Positions 42,008 to 52,866 of a stretch of DNA of 64,000 nt are shown here, piece after piece; within the stretch, counting starts at the first letter, position 1, and each line of letters begins with the position of its first letter. Origin of the DNA: Actinomycetes bacterium (GTDB taxonomy: Bacteria; Actinomycetota; Acidimicrobiia; Acidimicrobiales; RAAP-2); assembly GCA_021784205.1 (NCBI GenBank), contig JAJXTB010000002.1:1-64000 (forward strand). Reading direction: 5' to 3'. The translations under genes were made by a program, and so were the position numbers. Below the pieces are notes generated by a model. The model was not told where the DNA came from, made no database searches, and worked only from the letters and a program-made list of their open reading frames with translations.

Positions 42008-42915
42008 GTACGGTGCGGGTGCTCGTCACCGGTGCGGCGGGCCAAGTCGGGGTCGACCTGGTCTCGACCTTGCGTGGCGAGGTTCCCCCGGGCGCCGACG
42101 CACGTTGGCAGCCGGATGGCCTCGCGGTAGGGAGCGATGAGTTCGACGTGCTCGGCGTGACGCGTCACGAGCTCGACCTCGCCGATCGCGACGCGATCAC
42201 GCGCGTGCTCGGACTCACCAAGCCCGACGTCGTCGTCAACCTCGCCGCGTATACGGCGGTTGACCAGGCAGAACGTGATGTTGAGGCGTGCTACGCCGTC
42301 AACGCGACCGCGACGGGTTTGCTCTCGGAGGCGTGCGCCGCGCTCGGGGCGCACTTCGTGACGATCTCCACCGACTACGTCTTTGACGGGGAGAAGGGGT
42401 CGGGCTACCGGGAAGACGATGTCCCGAACCCCCAGGGCGTCTACGGGGCGTCTAAGTGGGCCGGCGAGCAGCGCTGCCGTGTACAAGACACCATCGTTCG
42501 AACGTCGTGGGTCATGGGCGTGCGTGGCAAGAGCGTCGTGCACGTCATCGCCAACCGCGCGGAAAGCGGGTCGACGGTGCGTTTCGTGGACGACCAGACT
42601 GGCACGGTGACCTGCGCGGCTGACCTCGCGCGGGCACTCGTGACGGTGGTGCGTGAGCGTCCCGGCGGCGTGTGGCACGTCGCCAACGAGGGAACGACGA
42701 CCTGGTTCGACCTGGCCCGCTTCGTCGGACGCGAGCTCGGGCGCGGTGATGAGTTCGCGACGCCGATCACGACCGCCGAACTGTCGCCGGCGCCGCTCGC
42801 GACGCGCCCCCGGCGTAGTGACCTGGTCACGGCCAAGTGGCGTTCGCGCTGGGCGGCGTTGCCGGACTGGCACGAAGGCGTTGCACGGCTCTTGCGCGAC
42901 CGGGCGGCATCGTGA
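42004..42915 (+). CDS. rmlD: dTDP-4-dehydrorhamnose reductase
   Basis: 303 aa short-chain-dehydrogenase-type enzyme for the last step of dTDP-L-rhamnose synthesis. NAD(P) loop VTGAAGQVGVDL, VNLAAYTAVDQAE, ISTDYVFDGEKGSGY, and the catalytic Tyr/Lys in VYGASKWAGE. The product would feed the rhamnosyltransferase encoded next, whose GTG overlaps this stop. Other rml genes are absent here. Confidence 0.93.
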   Translation: MSTVRVLVTGAAGQVGVDLVSTLRGEVPPGADARWQPDGLAVGSDEFDVLGVTRHELDLADRDAITRVLGLTKPDVVVNLAAYTAVDQAERDVEACYAVNATATGLLSEACAALGAHFVTISTDYVFDGEKGSGYREDDVPNPQGVYGASKWAGEQRCRVQDTIVRTSWVMGVRGKSVVHVIANRAESGSTVRFVDDQTGTVTCAADLARALVTVVRERPGGVWHVANEGTTTWFDLARFVGRELGRGDEFATPITTAELSPAPLATRPRRSDLVTAKWRSRWAALPDWHEGVARLLRDRAAS

Positions 42916-43757
42916 CCCTGCCTGTCACCGCGGTCGTCGTCGACTTCCACGCCGATGAGGCACTCGTCGGCTGTGTTCGGTCCCTACAGGCCAACGACGT
43001 CGATCGGATCGTCGTGGTCGAGAACGGCCGTCCGGGCTCGACCAGCGCGTACGTCGACCTCGACGCGGTGACCCTGGTCGAACCCGGGCTCAATCTGGGC
43101 TACGGCCGAGGCGTCAACCGAGGCGTCGCCGCCGAGGCGACGAACCCTTACTTGTTGGTCGCCAACCCCGACCTCATCGTGCACGAGGGCGCCGTCGCGT
43201 CGATGGTCGCCTACCTCGACGAGCACGCCGAAGTCGGCGTGGTCGGGCCGACCATCGAGCGGCCCGACGGGTCGCGCTACCCGTCGCTGCGAGTCTTTCC
43301 CAACGTGTGGCTCGCTGGTGCGCACGCGGTCCTCGCGCCCTGGTGGCCGGGCAACCCCGCGACGGCGCGGTACCGCGCGCCGAGGCCCGACGGGACGGTG
43401 GACTGGGTGTCGGGAGCCTGCTTCCTGATCCGGCGCTCGGTGCTCGAGGCCGTCGGGGGCTTTGACGAGCGGTACTTCATGTTCGCCGAGGACATGGCGC
43501 TGTGCTGGCGGGTGTGGGGCGCCGGGTGGACGGTCGCCGCGGTGCCCGACGCGGTCGTGACCCACGTCGAGGGGCTGTCACGCCAGCGCGCCTCGCGGGC
43601 CATGATCGTCGCGCACCACCAGAGCGCCCTGCGATTCGAATGGCAGACCGCCCGGGGCTGGCGCCGACTGCTGGCCCCGGTGGCGAGCCTGGTGCTCGGG
43701 GCGCGGCTCGCGGCGATGCTGGCGCTCGACTCGTGGACGCGACGGGCGCGGCCGTAG
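42912..43757 (+). CDS. wbbL: GT2 family glycosyltransferase, WbbL-like rhamnosyltransferase
   Basis: 281 aa. GT-A fold with TAVVVDFHADEALVGCVRSL at the N-terminus, NLGYGRGVNRG, LLVANPDLIV (the DxD-like metal site) and the acceptor region VSGACFLIRRSVLEAVGGFDERYFMFAEDMALCWRV. The pairing with rmlD supports transfer of rhamnose from dTDP-rhamnose to a lipid-linked sugar, the WbbL role in cell-wall linkage units. The acceptor in this organism is unknown. The last ~30 residues are hydrophobic/amphipathic and may lie on the membrane. Confidence 0.82.
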   Translation: MTLPVTAVVVDFHADEALVGCVRSLQANDVDRIVVVENGRPGSTSAYVDLDAVTLVEPGLNLGYGRGVNRGVAAEATNPYLLVANPDLIVHEGAVASMVAYLDEHAEVGVVGPTIERPDGSRYPSLRVFPNVWLAGAHAVLAPWWPGNPATARYRAPRPDGTVDWVSGACFLIRRSVLEAVGGFDERYFMFAEDMALCWRVWGAGWTVAAVPDAVVTHVEGLSRQRASRAMIVAHHQSALRFEWQTARGWRRLLAPVASLVLGARLAAMLALDSWTRRARP

Positions 43758-43764
43758 ACTGGTC

Positions 43765-44019
43765 CGGGGCTACGGATGGTTCTGTGGTTGAAAGTCGAGG
43801 CCAGCCGCGGGCGAAACGACCCACGTAAGGCGTCTTGTTGACGCCGAGCATGGCGCGGTTTAGAAGTCAGTCCTGCCCCTTCGCGGTCACCGTGGCCGCG
43901 CGGGGAGCCGGTGAAGTGCACGAGAACGACGTCGGAGAGCTTTGGCTGCCGGCGGCGCGTGTGGACACCGCCGCAGGCAGGTGTGGGGTCAAAGACCAGG
44001 TCAGACACCCGTAGCCCCG
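43765..44019 (+). ncRNA. Large structured RNA candidate before secA (possibly raiA-motif RNA)
   Basis: A region of about 255 nt without a coding frame. It is closed by an exact 11-bp helix (43765-43775 with 44009-44019, CGGGGCTACGG/CCGTAGCCCCG). Inside are GTGG 43784-43787 with CCAC 43821-43824; GTCG 43794-43797 with CGAC 43817-43820; hairpin GGCGTC-TTGTT-GACGCC (43829-43845); an extended hairpin 43876-43905 (CCCC..CGCGG..CCGCG..GGGG); CTGCC GGCGG with CCGCC gca GGCAG (43946-43980); and GTGT/ACAC (43981-43984/44005-44008) around GGTC-AAA-GACC. Single-stranded AAAGTCGAGG and GCGAAACGAC look like conserved joining segments. The site, just before secA where hpf/raiA often sits, suggests the raiA motif. 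That identity is from memory of its context and not from a model search. Confidence 0.65.
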
Positions 44020-44056
44020 TAAGGATCGTCCGTCTACCGGTAGGGTGAAACACGAC

Positions 44057-46721
<2,665 letters not shown>

Positions 46722-46735
<14 letters not shown>

Positions 46736-47867
46736 GGCGGAGAACGCGCTGCGCGAGGCGCAGGCGTCACTCAGCGTGCTCGAGGAGCGGTGGAACTCGG
46801 CGCGCGACTACCTGAAGATCGACGAGCATCGGGCTCGCCACGCGCTGTTGAACGAGGAGGCGTCCTCGCCCGACCTGTGGAACGATCAGGACCACGCCCG
46901 CGCCGTCACGACCGAGCTCGGTCGATTGACGAGCGAACTAGAGGCCTTCGACCAGCTGCGACGCAGCCTCGATGACTGCGCGGTGTTGAGCGACTTCTCG
47001 ACCGAGTCACTGGGTTCGGGCGAGGCGGACTGGACCCTGCTCGACGAGCTGCGCGCGAACGTCGCCGCGGTGGACGACGCCCTCACGGCGCTCGAGACCC
47101 AGAGCCTGCTGAGCGGCCCCTACGACCACAACGACGCCATCGCCGAGCTCCACGCGGGGGCCGGCGGGACCGACGCCCAGGACTGGACCGAGATGCTGCT
47201 GCGCATGTACGCGCGCTGGGCCGAGCGCCACGGCTTCGGGGTGGAGGTCGACGAGATCACCGAGGGCCAGGAGGCGGGTCTCCTGTCGGCCACCTTTATC
47301 GTGAAGGGGCCCTTCGCCTACGGGTGGCTCTCAGCGGACCGTGGCGTGCACCGACTCGTTCGCATCAGCCCCTTTGACTCACAGGCCCGGCGCCAGACGA
47401 GTTTCGCCAGCCTCGAGGTGACGCCCCTGCTCGATGACGACGCGCACGAGGTGGACATCGACGAGAAGGACCTGCGCATCGACACCTATCGTTCCTCGGG
47501 CGCCGGCGGACAGCACGTCAACAAGACCGATTCGGCCATTCGGATCACGCACCTGCCCACGGGGATCGTGGTGAGCTGCCAGAACGAGCGCAGCCAGCAC
47601 CAGAACCGGGCCCGGGCGCTACAGATCCTGACGGCGAAGCTCGCCGAACGGGCCCGCGAGCAGCGCCGCGCGGAAATGGACGCCCTGTCGGGGGACCGGT
47701 CAGACAACGCCTGGGGCTCGCAGATCCGCAGCTACGTTCAGGCGCCCTACCAGTTGGTCAAGGACCACCGCACCGATGTCGAGACCGGCAACGTCGACGC
47801 CGTACTCGACGGCGATATCGACGCCTTCATGGAGGCCGAGCTGCGACGCCAGCGCACCAGGAGCTGA
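46722..47867 (+). CDS. prfB: Peptide chain release factor 2
   Basis: 381 aa class-I release factor for UGA/UAA. SPF tripeptide in [13 protein letters not shown] marks RF2 specificity; GGQ in [17 protein letters not shown] contacts the peptidyl-transferase centre. It is a single continuous frame, without the programmed +1 frameshift that many bacteria have near codon 25. The start overlaps secA by 14 nt. Confidence 0.96.
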
Positions 47868-47983
47868 ACGCGTTGACCGGGCTGGCGGTGACGATGACGT
47901 CGCGACGACGGGGCGAAACTAGAATGCTCGAAGAGATTCTGGGTGTCCGACCACCGATCAAGTGAACCCGAAGGGGCAGTGCC
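47868..47983 (+). promoter_or_regulatory. ftsE promoter region
   Basis: TAGAAT (47920-47925) is a -10 candidate with about 50 nt of leader. AGAAT/ATTCT (47921-47925/47936-47940) forms a small dyad over it. AAGGGGC precedes the GTG start of ftsE. Confidence 0.4.
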
Positions 47984-48685
47984 GTGATTCGTTTTGAGAA
48001 CGTGTCGAAGACCTACAAGAATGGGACGCCCGCGCTCAAGGACATCTCGCTGGACATCGAGAAGGGCGAATTCGTCTTCCTCGTCGGCGCGTCGGGTTCG
48101 GGCAAGACGACCTTCCTGCGCCTCTTGCTGCGTGAGGAACTGCCCGATCGCGGACGGATCCTCGAAGCGGGTCGCGACATCAGCGAACTCTCCAAGTGGC
48201 GCGTGCCGTACCTTCGGCGCAACATCGGCTGCGTCTTCCAGGACTTCCGGCTCTTGCCGAACAAGTCGGTCTTCGAGAACGTCGCCTTCGCCCTCGAGGT
48301 GATCGGTCGGCCCCGTTCGACCATCGAATCCCAGGTGCCCCAGATCCTCGAGCTCGTCGGCCTGGCCGACAAGGCGAAGAACCTGCCGGGCGAACTCTCG
48401 GGTGGCGAGCAGCAGCGCGTGGCGGTGGCCCGGGCGTTCGTCAACCGACCACTCATCCTGCTCGCAGACGAGCCGACGGGCAACCTCGACCCCACCAACT
48501 CGGAGTCCATCATGGCGCTGCTCGAACGGATCAATCGGACCGGGACCACGGTGGTGATGGCGACCCACGACAAGGCGCTCGTGGACCGGATGCGCCGGCG
48601 CGTGATCGAGCTTGACCACGGCGAGATGGTTCGTGACCAGGTGCGTGGCGTCTATGGCATCGACGAGCCGATGGAGATCCGCTGA
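47984..48685 (+). CDS. ftsE: Cell division ATPase FtsE
   Basis: 233 aa ABC ATPase. Walker [12 protein letters not shown]-loop [20 protein letters not shown] (typical FtsE text), signature [15 protein letters not shown], Walker [12 protein letters not shown]. With FtsX it activates peptidoglycan hydrolases at division. Its last base is the first base of ftsX. Confidence 0.96.
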   Translation: MIRFENVSKTYKNGTPALKDISLDIEKGEFVFLVGASGSGKTTFLRLLLREELPDRGRILEAGRDISELSKWRVPYLRRNIGCVFQDFRLLPNKSVFENVAFALEVIGRPRSTIESQVPQILELVGLADKAKNLPGELSGGEQQRVAVARAFVNRPLILLADEPTGNLDPTNSESIMALLERINRTGTTVVMATHDKALVDRMRRRVIELDHGEMVRDQVRGVYGIDEPMEIR

Positions 48686-49539
48686 TGCGCGTCTATCTTC
48701 GATACGCGGTCAAAGAGACCCTGGCCAACCTCTGGCGCAACCGGATGATGACGATCGCGGCCGTGTTGACCGTCGCGGTCTCGTTGTCCCTGGTGGGCGC
48801 GGCGCTGCTGCTCAAGCAGAGCGCGGCGCAGGCGTCAGCACAGTGGGAGCAGGGAACCCGGGTGACGGTCTGGATGCAGCCCAACGCGAGCGCGAGTCAG
48901 CTCGCCAACGTCAGGAGCCAACTCGCGACGATGCCCATCGTGAAGGACTGCACGTTCAACACCCAGGCCCAGGACTACCAAGAGGCCAAGCGCATCCTGC
49001 CCCAGTCCGAGTGGTCGGTGCTGTCGGTCTCGAACGTGCCGTCGTCGTTCCGTTGCGTGCCCACGGTGCCCTCGGACGCCTTCGTCGTGATGTCGACGTT
49101 CAAGAACGAGCCCGGCGTCTACAACGTCACCGCGCCCGAGCAGCAGATCCGACAGATGAACAGCGCGATTCGAATCCTGCAGATCGTGTTCCTGGCGCTG
49201 GCCGGCGTGCTGCTGCTCTCGGCCACGGTACTCATCTTGAACACGATCCGCATGGCGATCTTCGCCCGGCGTCGCGAGGTCTCGGTGATGAAGTTGGTGG
49301 GGGCGACCAACTGGTTCATCCGCATCCCCTACATCACCGAGGGATTCATCCAGGGCCTGCTGGGGTCGCTCGTGGCCGTGCTCGCGGTGACCGCGCTGCA
49401 TACCTGGTACCCACTGCACAACGAGTTCCAGCTGGACACAACGGCCCTCGTGGGCACCAACCTCGTGGTGCTCATCGTGGGCGTCGTGATCGGCTCGGTC
49501 GGCTCGGGTCTGGCGATCCGCCGCTTCCTAGACGTCTAG
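48685..49539 (+). CDS. ftsX: Cell division protein FtsX
   Basis: 284 aa. Four transmembrane segments (about 23-45, 170-195, 225-245, 255-275) with a large extracellular loop of roughly 125 residues between the first two, the FtsX/MacB-type layout. RRREVSVMKLVGATNWFIRIPYITEG is the conserved cytoplasmic coupling region. Directly coupled to ftsE. The usual downstream smpB/tmRNA genes are not here; msrB is convergent with a 4-nt gap. Confidence 0.95.
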   Translation: MRVYLRYAVKETLANLWRNRMMTIAAVLTVAVSLSLVGAALLLKQSAAQASAQWEQGTRVTVWMQPNASASQLANVRSQLATMPIVKDCTFNTQAQDYQEAKRILPQSEWSVLSVSNVPSSFRCVPTVPSDAFVVMSTFKNEPGVYNVTAPEQQIRQMNSAIRILQIVFLALAGVLLLSATVLILNTIRMAIFARRREVSVMKLVGATNWFIRIPYITEGFIQGLLGSLVAVLAVTALHTWYPLHNEFQLDTTALVGTNLVVLIVGVVIGSVGSGLAIRRFLDV

Positions 49540-49543
49540 GGAC

Positions 49544-49942
49544 CTATTCGCGGTCCGGGTCGAAGTCGATCGCGAGCGAGTTGACGCAGTAGCGAAGGCC
49601 AGTCGGCGTCGGGCCGTCGTCAAAGACGTGACCGAGGTGCCCGCCGCAGGCGGCACAGAGGATCTCGGTGCGGACGCGACCGAGTGAGTGATCCGGTCGC
49701 TCCACGATGGTGCCCGGCTCACACGCGTCAAAGCTCGGCCAGCCGCAGTGCGAGTCGAACTTCTGGTCCGAGGTGAAGAGTCGCTGCCCGCAGCCGCCGC
49801 ACGTGAAGACGCCAGCGTCGTCCACGTCGAGCAGCGACCCCGAAAAGGGCGGCTCGGTCGCGGCTTCACGCAGGACGGCGTAGCGGTCGGGGTCGAGCAC
49901 GGCTCGCCATTCGGACTCGGATCGGTTCACGAGATACGACAT
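49544..49942 (-). CDS. msrB: Peptide methionine (R)-S-oxide reductase
   Basis: 132 aa. Zn-binding CxxC pairs in CGGCGQRLF and CAACGGHLGHVFDDGP, and catalytic Cys in RYCVNSLAIDF. Repairs methionine-R-sulfoxide in proteins. TACCCT 7 nt before the ATG is its -10. Confidence 0.95.
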   Translation of the reverse strand: MSYLVNRSESEWRAVLDPDRYAVLREAATEPPFSGSLLDVDDAGVFTCGGCGQRLFTSDQKFDSHCGWPSFDACEPGTIVERPDHSLGRVRTEILCAACGGHLGHVFDDGPTPTGLRYCVNSLAIDFDPDRE

Positions 49943-49949
49943 GGGTCTC

Positions 49950-49955
49950 AGGGTA
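49950..49955 (-). promoter_or_regulatory. -10 element of msrB
   Basis: Minus-strand TACCCT, 7 nt, then ATG. Confidence 0.45.
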
Positions 49956-49975
49956 TCCGGAGACGGCGTCGGCGG

Positions 49976-51901
49976 TTACAAGTACTTCGAGTGCGGCGCC
50001 TCGGGCAGCGGCCGGGGGAACTCGGGCTTGTCGTCGAGCATTCGCGTGAAGGCTTCGGTCAGTCCGGCCGGGTCGAGACCCAGCTCGGCGAGCAGGAGAT
50101 CCGGTCGGTGGTGCTCGAGGAAGGCGCGCGGCACGCCAAGAATCCTCGTCGTGGGAAACGACTGCCCGAGCTCTTGGGCACGATCACGCACGGCGGCGAC
50201 CATCAGCGTGCCGGCGCCGCCGTGGCGGGTGCCGTCCTCCACGGTGATGATGCGCTCGTGAGCCAGCGCGTCATCGATCATCGACGGGTCCGGTGGCAGG
50301 ACGCGCACGTCGTAGAGGGTCACGCGACCGCGGCTTGACCCCATGGCGGCGATCGCCGCCATGGCACTGGGTGCCATCTTGCCGACGGCGAGCACGCACA
50401 GCGACCCGTCGCCGCGCAGCACTTCTCGTGCCTGGAGGCCGCTGCCGATCGCGCCGTCAAAGGGCTGGGGGAGCGTCTTGGGGAAGCGAAGGGCCGTGGG
50501 CGTCGACATCGAGAGCGCGGTCGCGAGCATCCCGGGAACCTCCTCGGCGCTCGAGGGCGCGAAGATGGTCACGTTGGGGATCGCGAGACACAGGGCGATG
50601 TCGAGGAGTCCGTGGTGACTCGGGCCATCGTCGCCGGTGATCCCCGCTCGGTCGAAGACGAAGACGACCGGGAGGTTCAGCAGGCCGACGTCGAGGTGTG
50701 CCTGGTCGAAGGCGCGGCTGAAGAACGTGGAGTACACCGCCACCACGGGCTTGAGCCCGCCCATCGCCATACCGGCCGCGGCCGTAACCGCGTGCTGCTC
50801 GGCGATCCCGACGTCAAAGAACCGCTCGGGGAACCGCTCCTGGAACTGCATGAGCCCGGTTGGCCCGGCCATCGCGGCGGTGATGGCGACGATGCGGTCG
50901 TCGACCCCGGCGAGAGTCACGAGCGCGTTACTGAACGCCTCGGTGAAGGACTGCGGCGGCACCTCCTCGTCGTTCAGTCGAGGTGGCAGTTTGAAGTCGT
51001 GCATCCGTAGGTCGTCGGTGACCGCCGGTTCATAGCCCCGACCCTTCTGGGTCATGACGTGAATCAGGATCGGCCCATCCCACTTCGCGGCGCTGCGGAT
51101 CGTCGTCTCGAGGGATTCGATGTTGTGCCCGTCGATCGGCCCAACGTAGCGGACGCCGAGGTTCTCGAAGAACGTGTGCGGCGTCACGAACTCGCGGACG
51201 ACCGAGGTGAACCCGTCGATCCCTCGGTAGGCCGCCTTGCCCACTCGGGGCAGGTGGGGAACCAACCGGCGCAGCCGGTCGCGCATGGTCAGGTACGTCC
51301 GATTGAGGCGCAGGTTCGTGAGCGACTCGGAGAGCTTGGAGATGGTCGGCGCATAGCTTCGTCCGTTGTCGTTGAAGATGATGACGACGCGCTGGTTGGA
51401 GTGGCCGAGGTTGTTCAGTGCCTCGTAGGCCATGCCGCCGGTGAGCGATCCGTCGCCGACGACGGCGACGATGTGCCGTTTGCCGCCGTGGCCGATGAGC
51501 TCCTTGCGCTGCTCCATCGCGACGGACAGTCCGTGAGCGTAGGAGAGGGCGGTCGAAGCGTGCGACGATTCGATCCAGTCGTGGGGACTCTCGGAGCGGT
51601 TGGGGTAGCCCGAGATTCCGTCGCGCTGGCGCAGGTGCTTGAAGCCGTAGCGCCTACCGGTCAGCAGCTTGTGCACGTAGGCCTGGTGGCCAGTGTCCCA
51701 GAGCAAGATGTCGTTGGGCGAGTCAAAGACTCGGTGCAGCGCGATAGTCAGCTCCACCACGCCGAGGTTCGATCCGAGGTGCCCGCCCGTGGTGGTCACC
51801 GTCTCGATGATGAAGTTCCGGATTTCGCCGCTCAACTCGTAGAGCTGGTCGTAGGAGAGGCCCTTCAGGTCTGCCGGACTCTCGATCGACGGAAGTATCA
51901 C
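49976..51901 (-). CDS. dxs: 1-deoxy-D-xylulose-5-phosphate synthase
   Basis: 641 aa TPP enzyme that opens the MEP isoprenoid pathway from pyruvate and glyceraldehyde-3-phosphate. TPP motif VGDGSLTGGMAYEALNNLG, transketolase pyrimidine-domain text FDRAGITGDDGPSHHGLLDI, and the opening YDQLYELSGEIRNFIIETV with GGHLGSNLGVVELTIALH. The GTG start has TAGTCT 6 nt upstream. Confidence 0.96.
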   Translation of the reverse strand: MILPSIESPADLKGLSYDQLYELSGEIRNFIIETVTTTGGHLGSNLGVVELTIALHRVFDSPNDILLWDTGHQAYVHKLLTGRRYGFKHLRQRDGISGYPNRSESPHDWIESSHASTALSYAHGLSVAMEQRKELIGHGGKRHIVAVVGDGSLTGGMAYEALNNLGHSNQRVVIIFNDNGRSYAPTISKLSESLTNLRLNRTYLTMRDRLRRLVPHLPRVGKAAYRGIDGFTSVVREFVTPHTFFENLGVRYVGPIDGHNIESLETTIRSAAKWDGPILIHVMTQKGRGYEPAVTDDLRMHDFKLPPRLNDEEVPPQSFTEAFSNALVTLAGVDDRIVAITAAMAGPTGLMQFQERFPERFFDVGIAEQHAVTAAAGMAMGGLKPVVAVYSTFFSRAFDQAHLDVGLLNLPVVFVFDRAGITGDDGPSHHGLLDIALCLAIPNVTIFAPSSAEEVPGMLATALSMSTPTALRFPKTLPQPFDGAIGSGLQAREVLRGDGSLCVLAVGKMAPSAMAAIAAMGSSRGRVTLYDVRVLPPDPSMIDDALAHERIITVEDGTRHGGAGTLMVAAVRDRAQELGQSFPTTRILGVPRAFLEHHRPDLLLAELGLDPAGLTEAFTRMLDDKPEFPRPLPEAPHSKYL

Positions 51902-51907
51902 CCAGTC

Positions 51908-51913
51908 AGACTA
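51908..51913 (-). promoter_or_regulatory. -10 element of dxs
   Basis: Minus-strand TAGTCT, 6 nt, then GTG. Confidence 0.5.
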
Positions 51914-51992
51914 CCGGCCGGTACGACTCCAGTACCGATCGACCAGTCCGCAGCCGGGGGGGTCGCGAACCGCCACCGGTGTCCCGGCCACG

Positions 51993-52007
51993 GCCAGCGC
52001 GGCTGGC
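51993..52007 (-). terminator. Hairpin downstream of the zinc-ribbon gene
   Basis: GCCAGC-GCG-GCTGGC, a perfect 6-bp stem about 20 nt after the stop of the zinc-ribbon gene and before the dxs promoter. No U tract follows, so termination is only a possibility. Confidence 0.3.
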
Positions 52008-52027
52008 GTTCGACCGCGGACGATCGG

Positions 52028-52243
52028 CTAGTCGGCGCTCGCGCTGGGCGTCGACGTTGCCGTGCTTGAGCGGCTGTCGTTCTTGTAAAATCCGCTGCCC
52101 TTGAAGACGATGCCCACGGCCGAGAAAACCTTGCGCAGCTCGCCCCCGCAGAGTTCGCACGTTGTGAGCGCCGGGTCCGAGAATCGCTGGACGGCCTCGA
52201 CCCGCTCATGACACGCTTGGCACTCGTATTCGTAGGTTGGCAT
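52028..52243 (-). CDS. FmdB family zinc-ribbon protein
   Basis: 71 aa. MPTYEYECQACHERVE and CELCGGELRKVFS form the CxxC...CxxC ribbon of the FmdB family, followed by GIVFKGSGFYKND and a Ser/Thr tail. These small proteins are widespread and have been called putative regulators. Function unknown. GGGAG precedes the ATG, and TACACT about 35 nt upstream may be its -10. Confidence 0.88.
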   Translation of the reverse strand: MPTYEYECQACHERVEAVQRFSDPALTTCELCGGELRKVFSAVGIVFKGSGFYKNDSRSSTATSTPSASAD

Positions 52244-52316
52244 ACGTCGGTACTCCCGCAGACGAGATAACCGATCCAGTGTACCGGAGGCGTCGCGGGT
52301 CTCAGCCGTGGCTCGG

Positions 52317-52322
52317 TAGCAT
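52317..52322 (+). promoter_or_regulatory. -10 element of moaC
   Basis: TAGCAT, 6 nt, then GTG at 52329. Confidence 0.5.
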
Positions 52323-52328
52323 TGCGCC

Positions 52329-52823
52329 GTGGACGACTTCCACCAACTCCGACGAACACCCCACGACGGGACATTCCCGCGCGAAATCGGGCCAACCGAA
52401 GTGATGGCGAGACGCGCGTTGGCGCGTTGTCGCATCAACATGCTTGCGACCACAACCTCGGCGGTCGCGGCCAACGCCGTCAACAAGGGCGACGTGCTGG
52501 CCACGGCGCGAGTGGCCGGTATCCAGGCCGCCAAACAGGCGGCGACGCTGCTGCCCATGTGCCACCCCGTCCTCGTCGGCAACGTCTACGTGAATTTCAC
52601 GATCGCCGACGCGCACATTGACGTCGAGGTGAGTGTTGACACCATCGACCGAACGGGCGTCGAAATGGAGGCTCTGGCCGCCGTGACGATGGCCGCGCTG
52701 ACCGTCTATGACATGTGCAAGTCGATCGACCGCACGATGACCATCGAAGCCGTTGCCCTGTGGGAGAAGTCGGGCGGTCGAGCCGGTGTGTGGCGCCGCG
52801 ACGACGAGCCGTCTCGGTCGTGA
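52329..52823 (+). CDS. moaC: Cyclic pyranopterin monophosphate synthase
   Basis: 164 aa. Second half of the GTP-to-cPMP step of molybdenum cofactor synthesis. Signatures KQAATLLPMCHP (catalytic Lys/His region), TGVEMEALAAVTMAALTVYDMCK and the C-terminal Lys loop are intact. No moaA, moaD or moaE nearby. moeB-type activity is encoded at 34230. It is followed by the WYL regulator gene with a 43-nt gap. Confidence 0.95.
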   Translation: MDDFHQLRRTPHDGTFPREIGPTEVMARRALARCRINMLATTTSAVAANAVNKGDVLATARVAGIQAAKQAATLLPMCHPVLVGNVYVNFTIADAHIDVEVSVDTIDRTGVEMEALAAVTMAALTVYDMCKSIDRTMTIEAVALWEKSGGRAGVWRRDDEPSRS

Positions 52824-52866
52824 CGGACTTGCCCGTCGGTTGCCCGGCGATCACGAGGATCCAACG

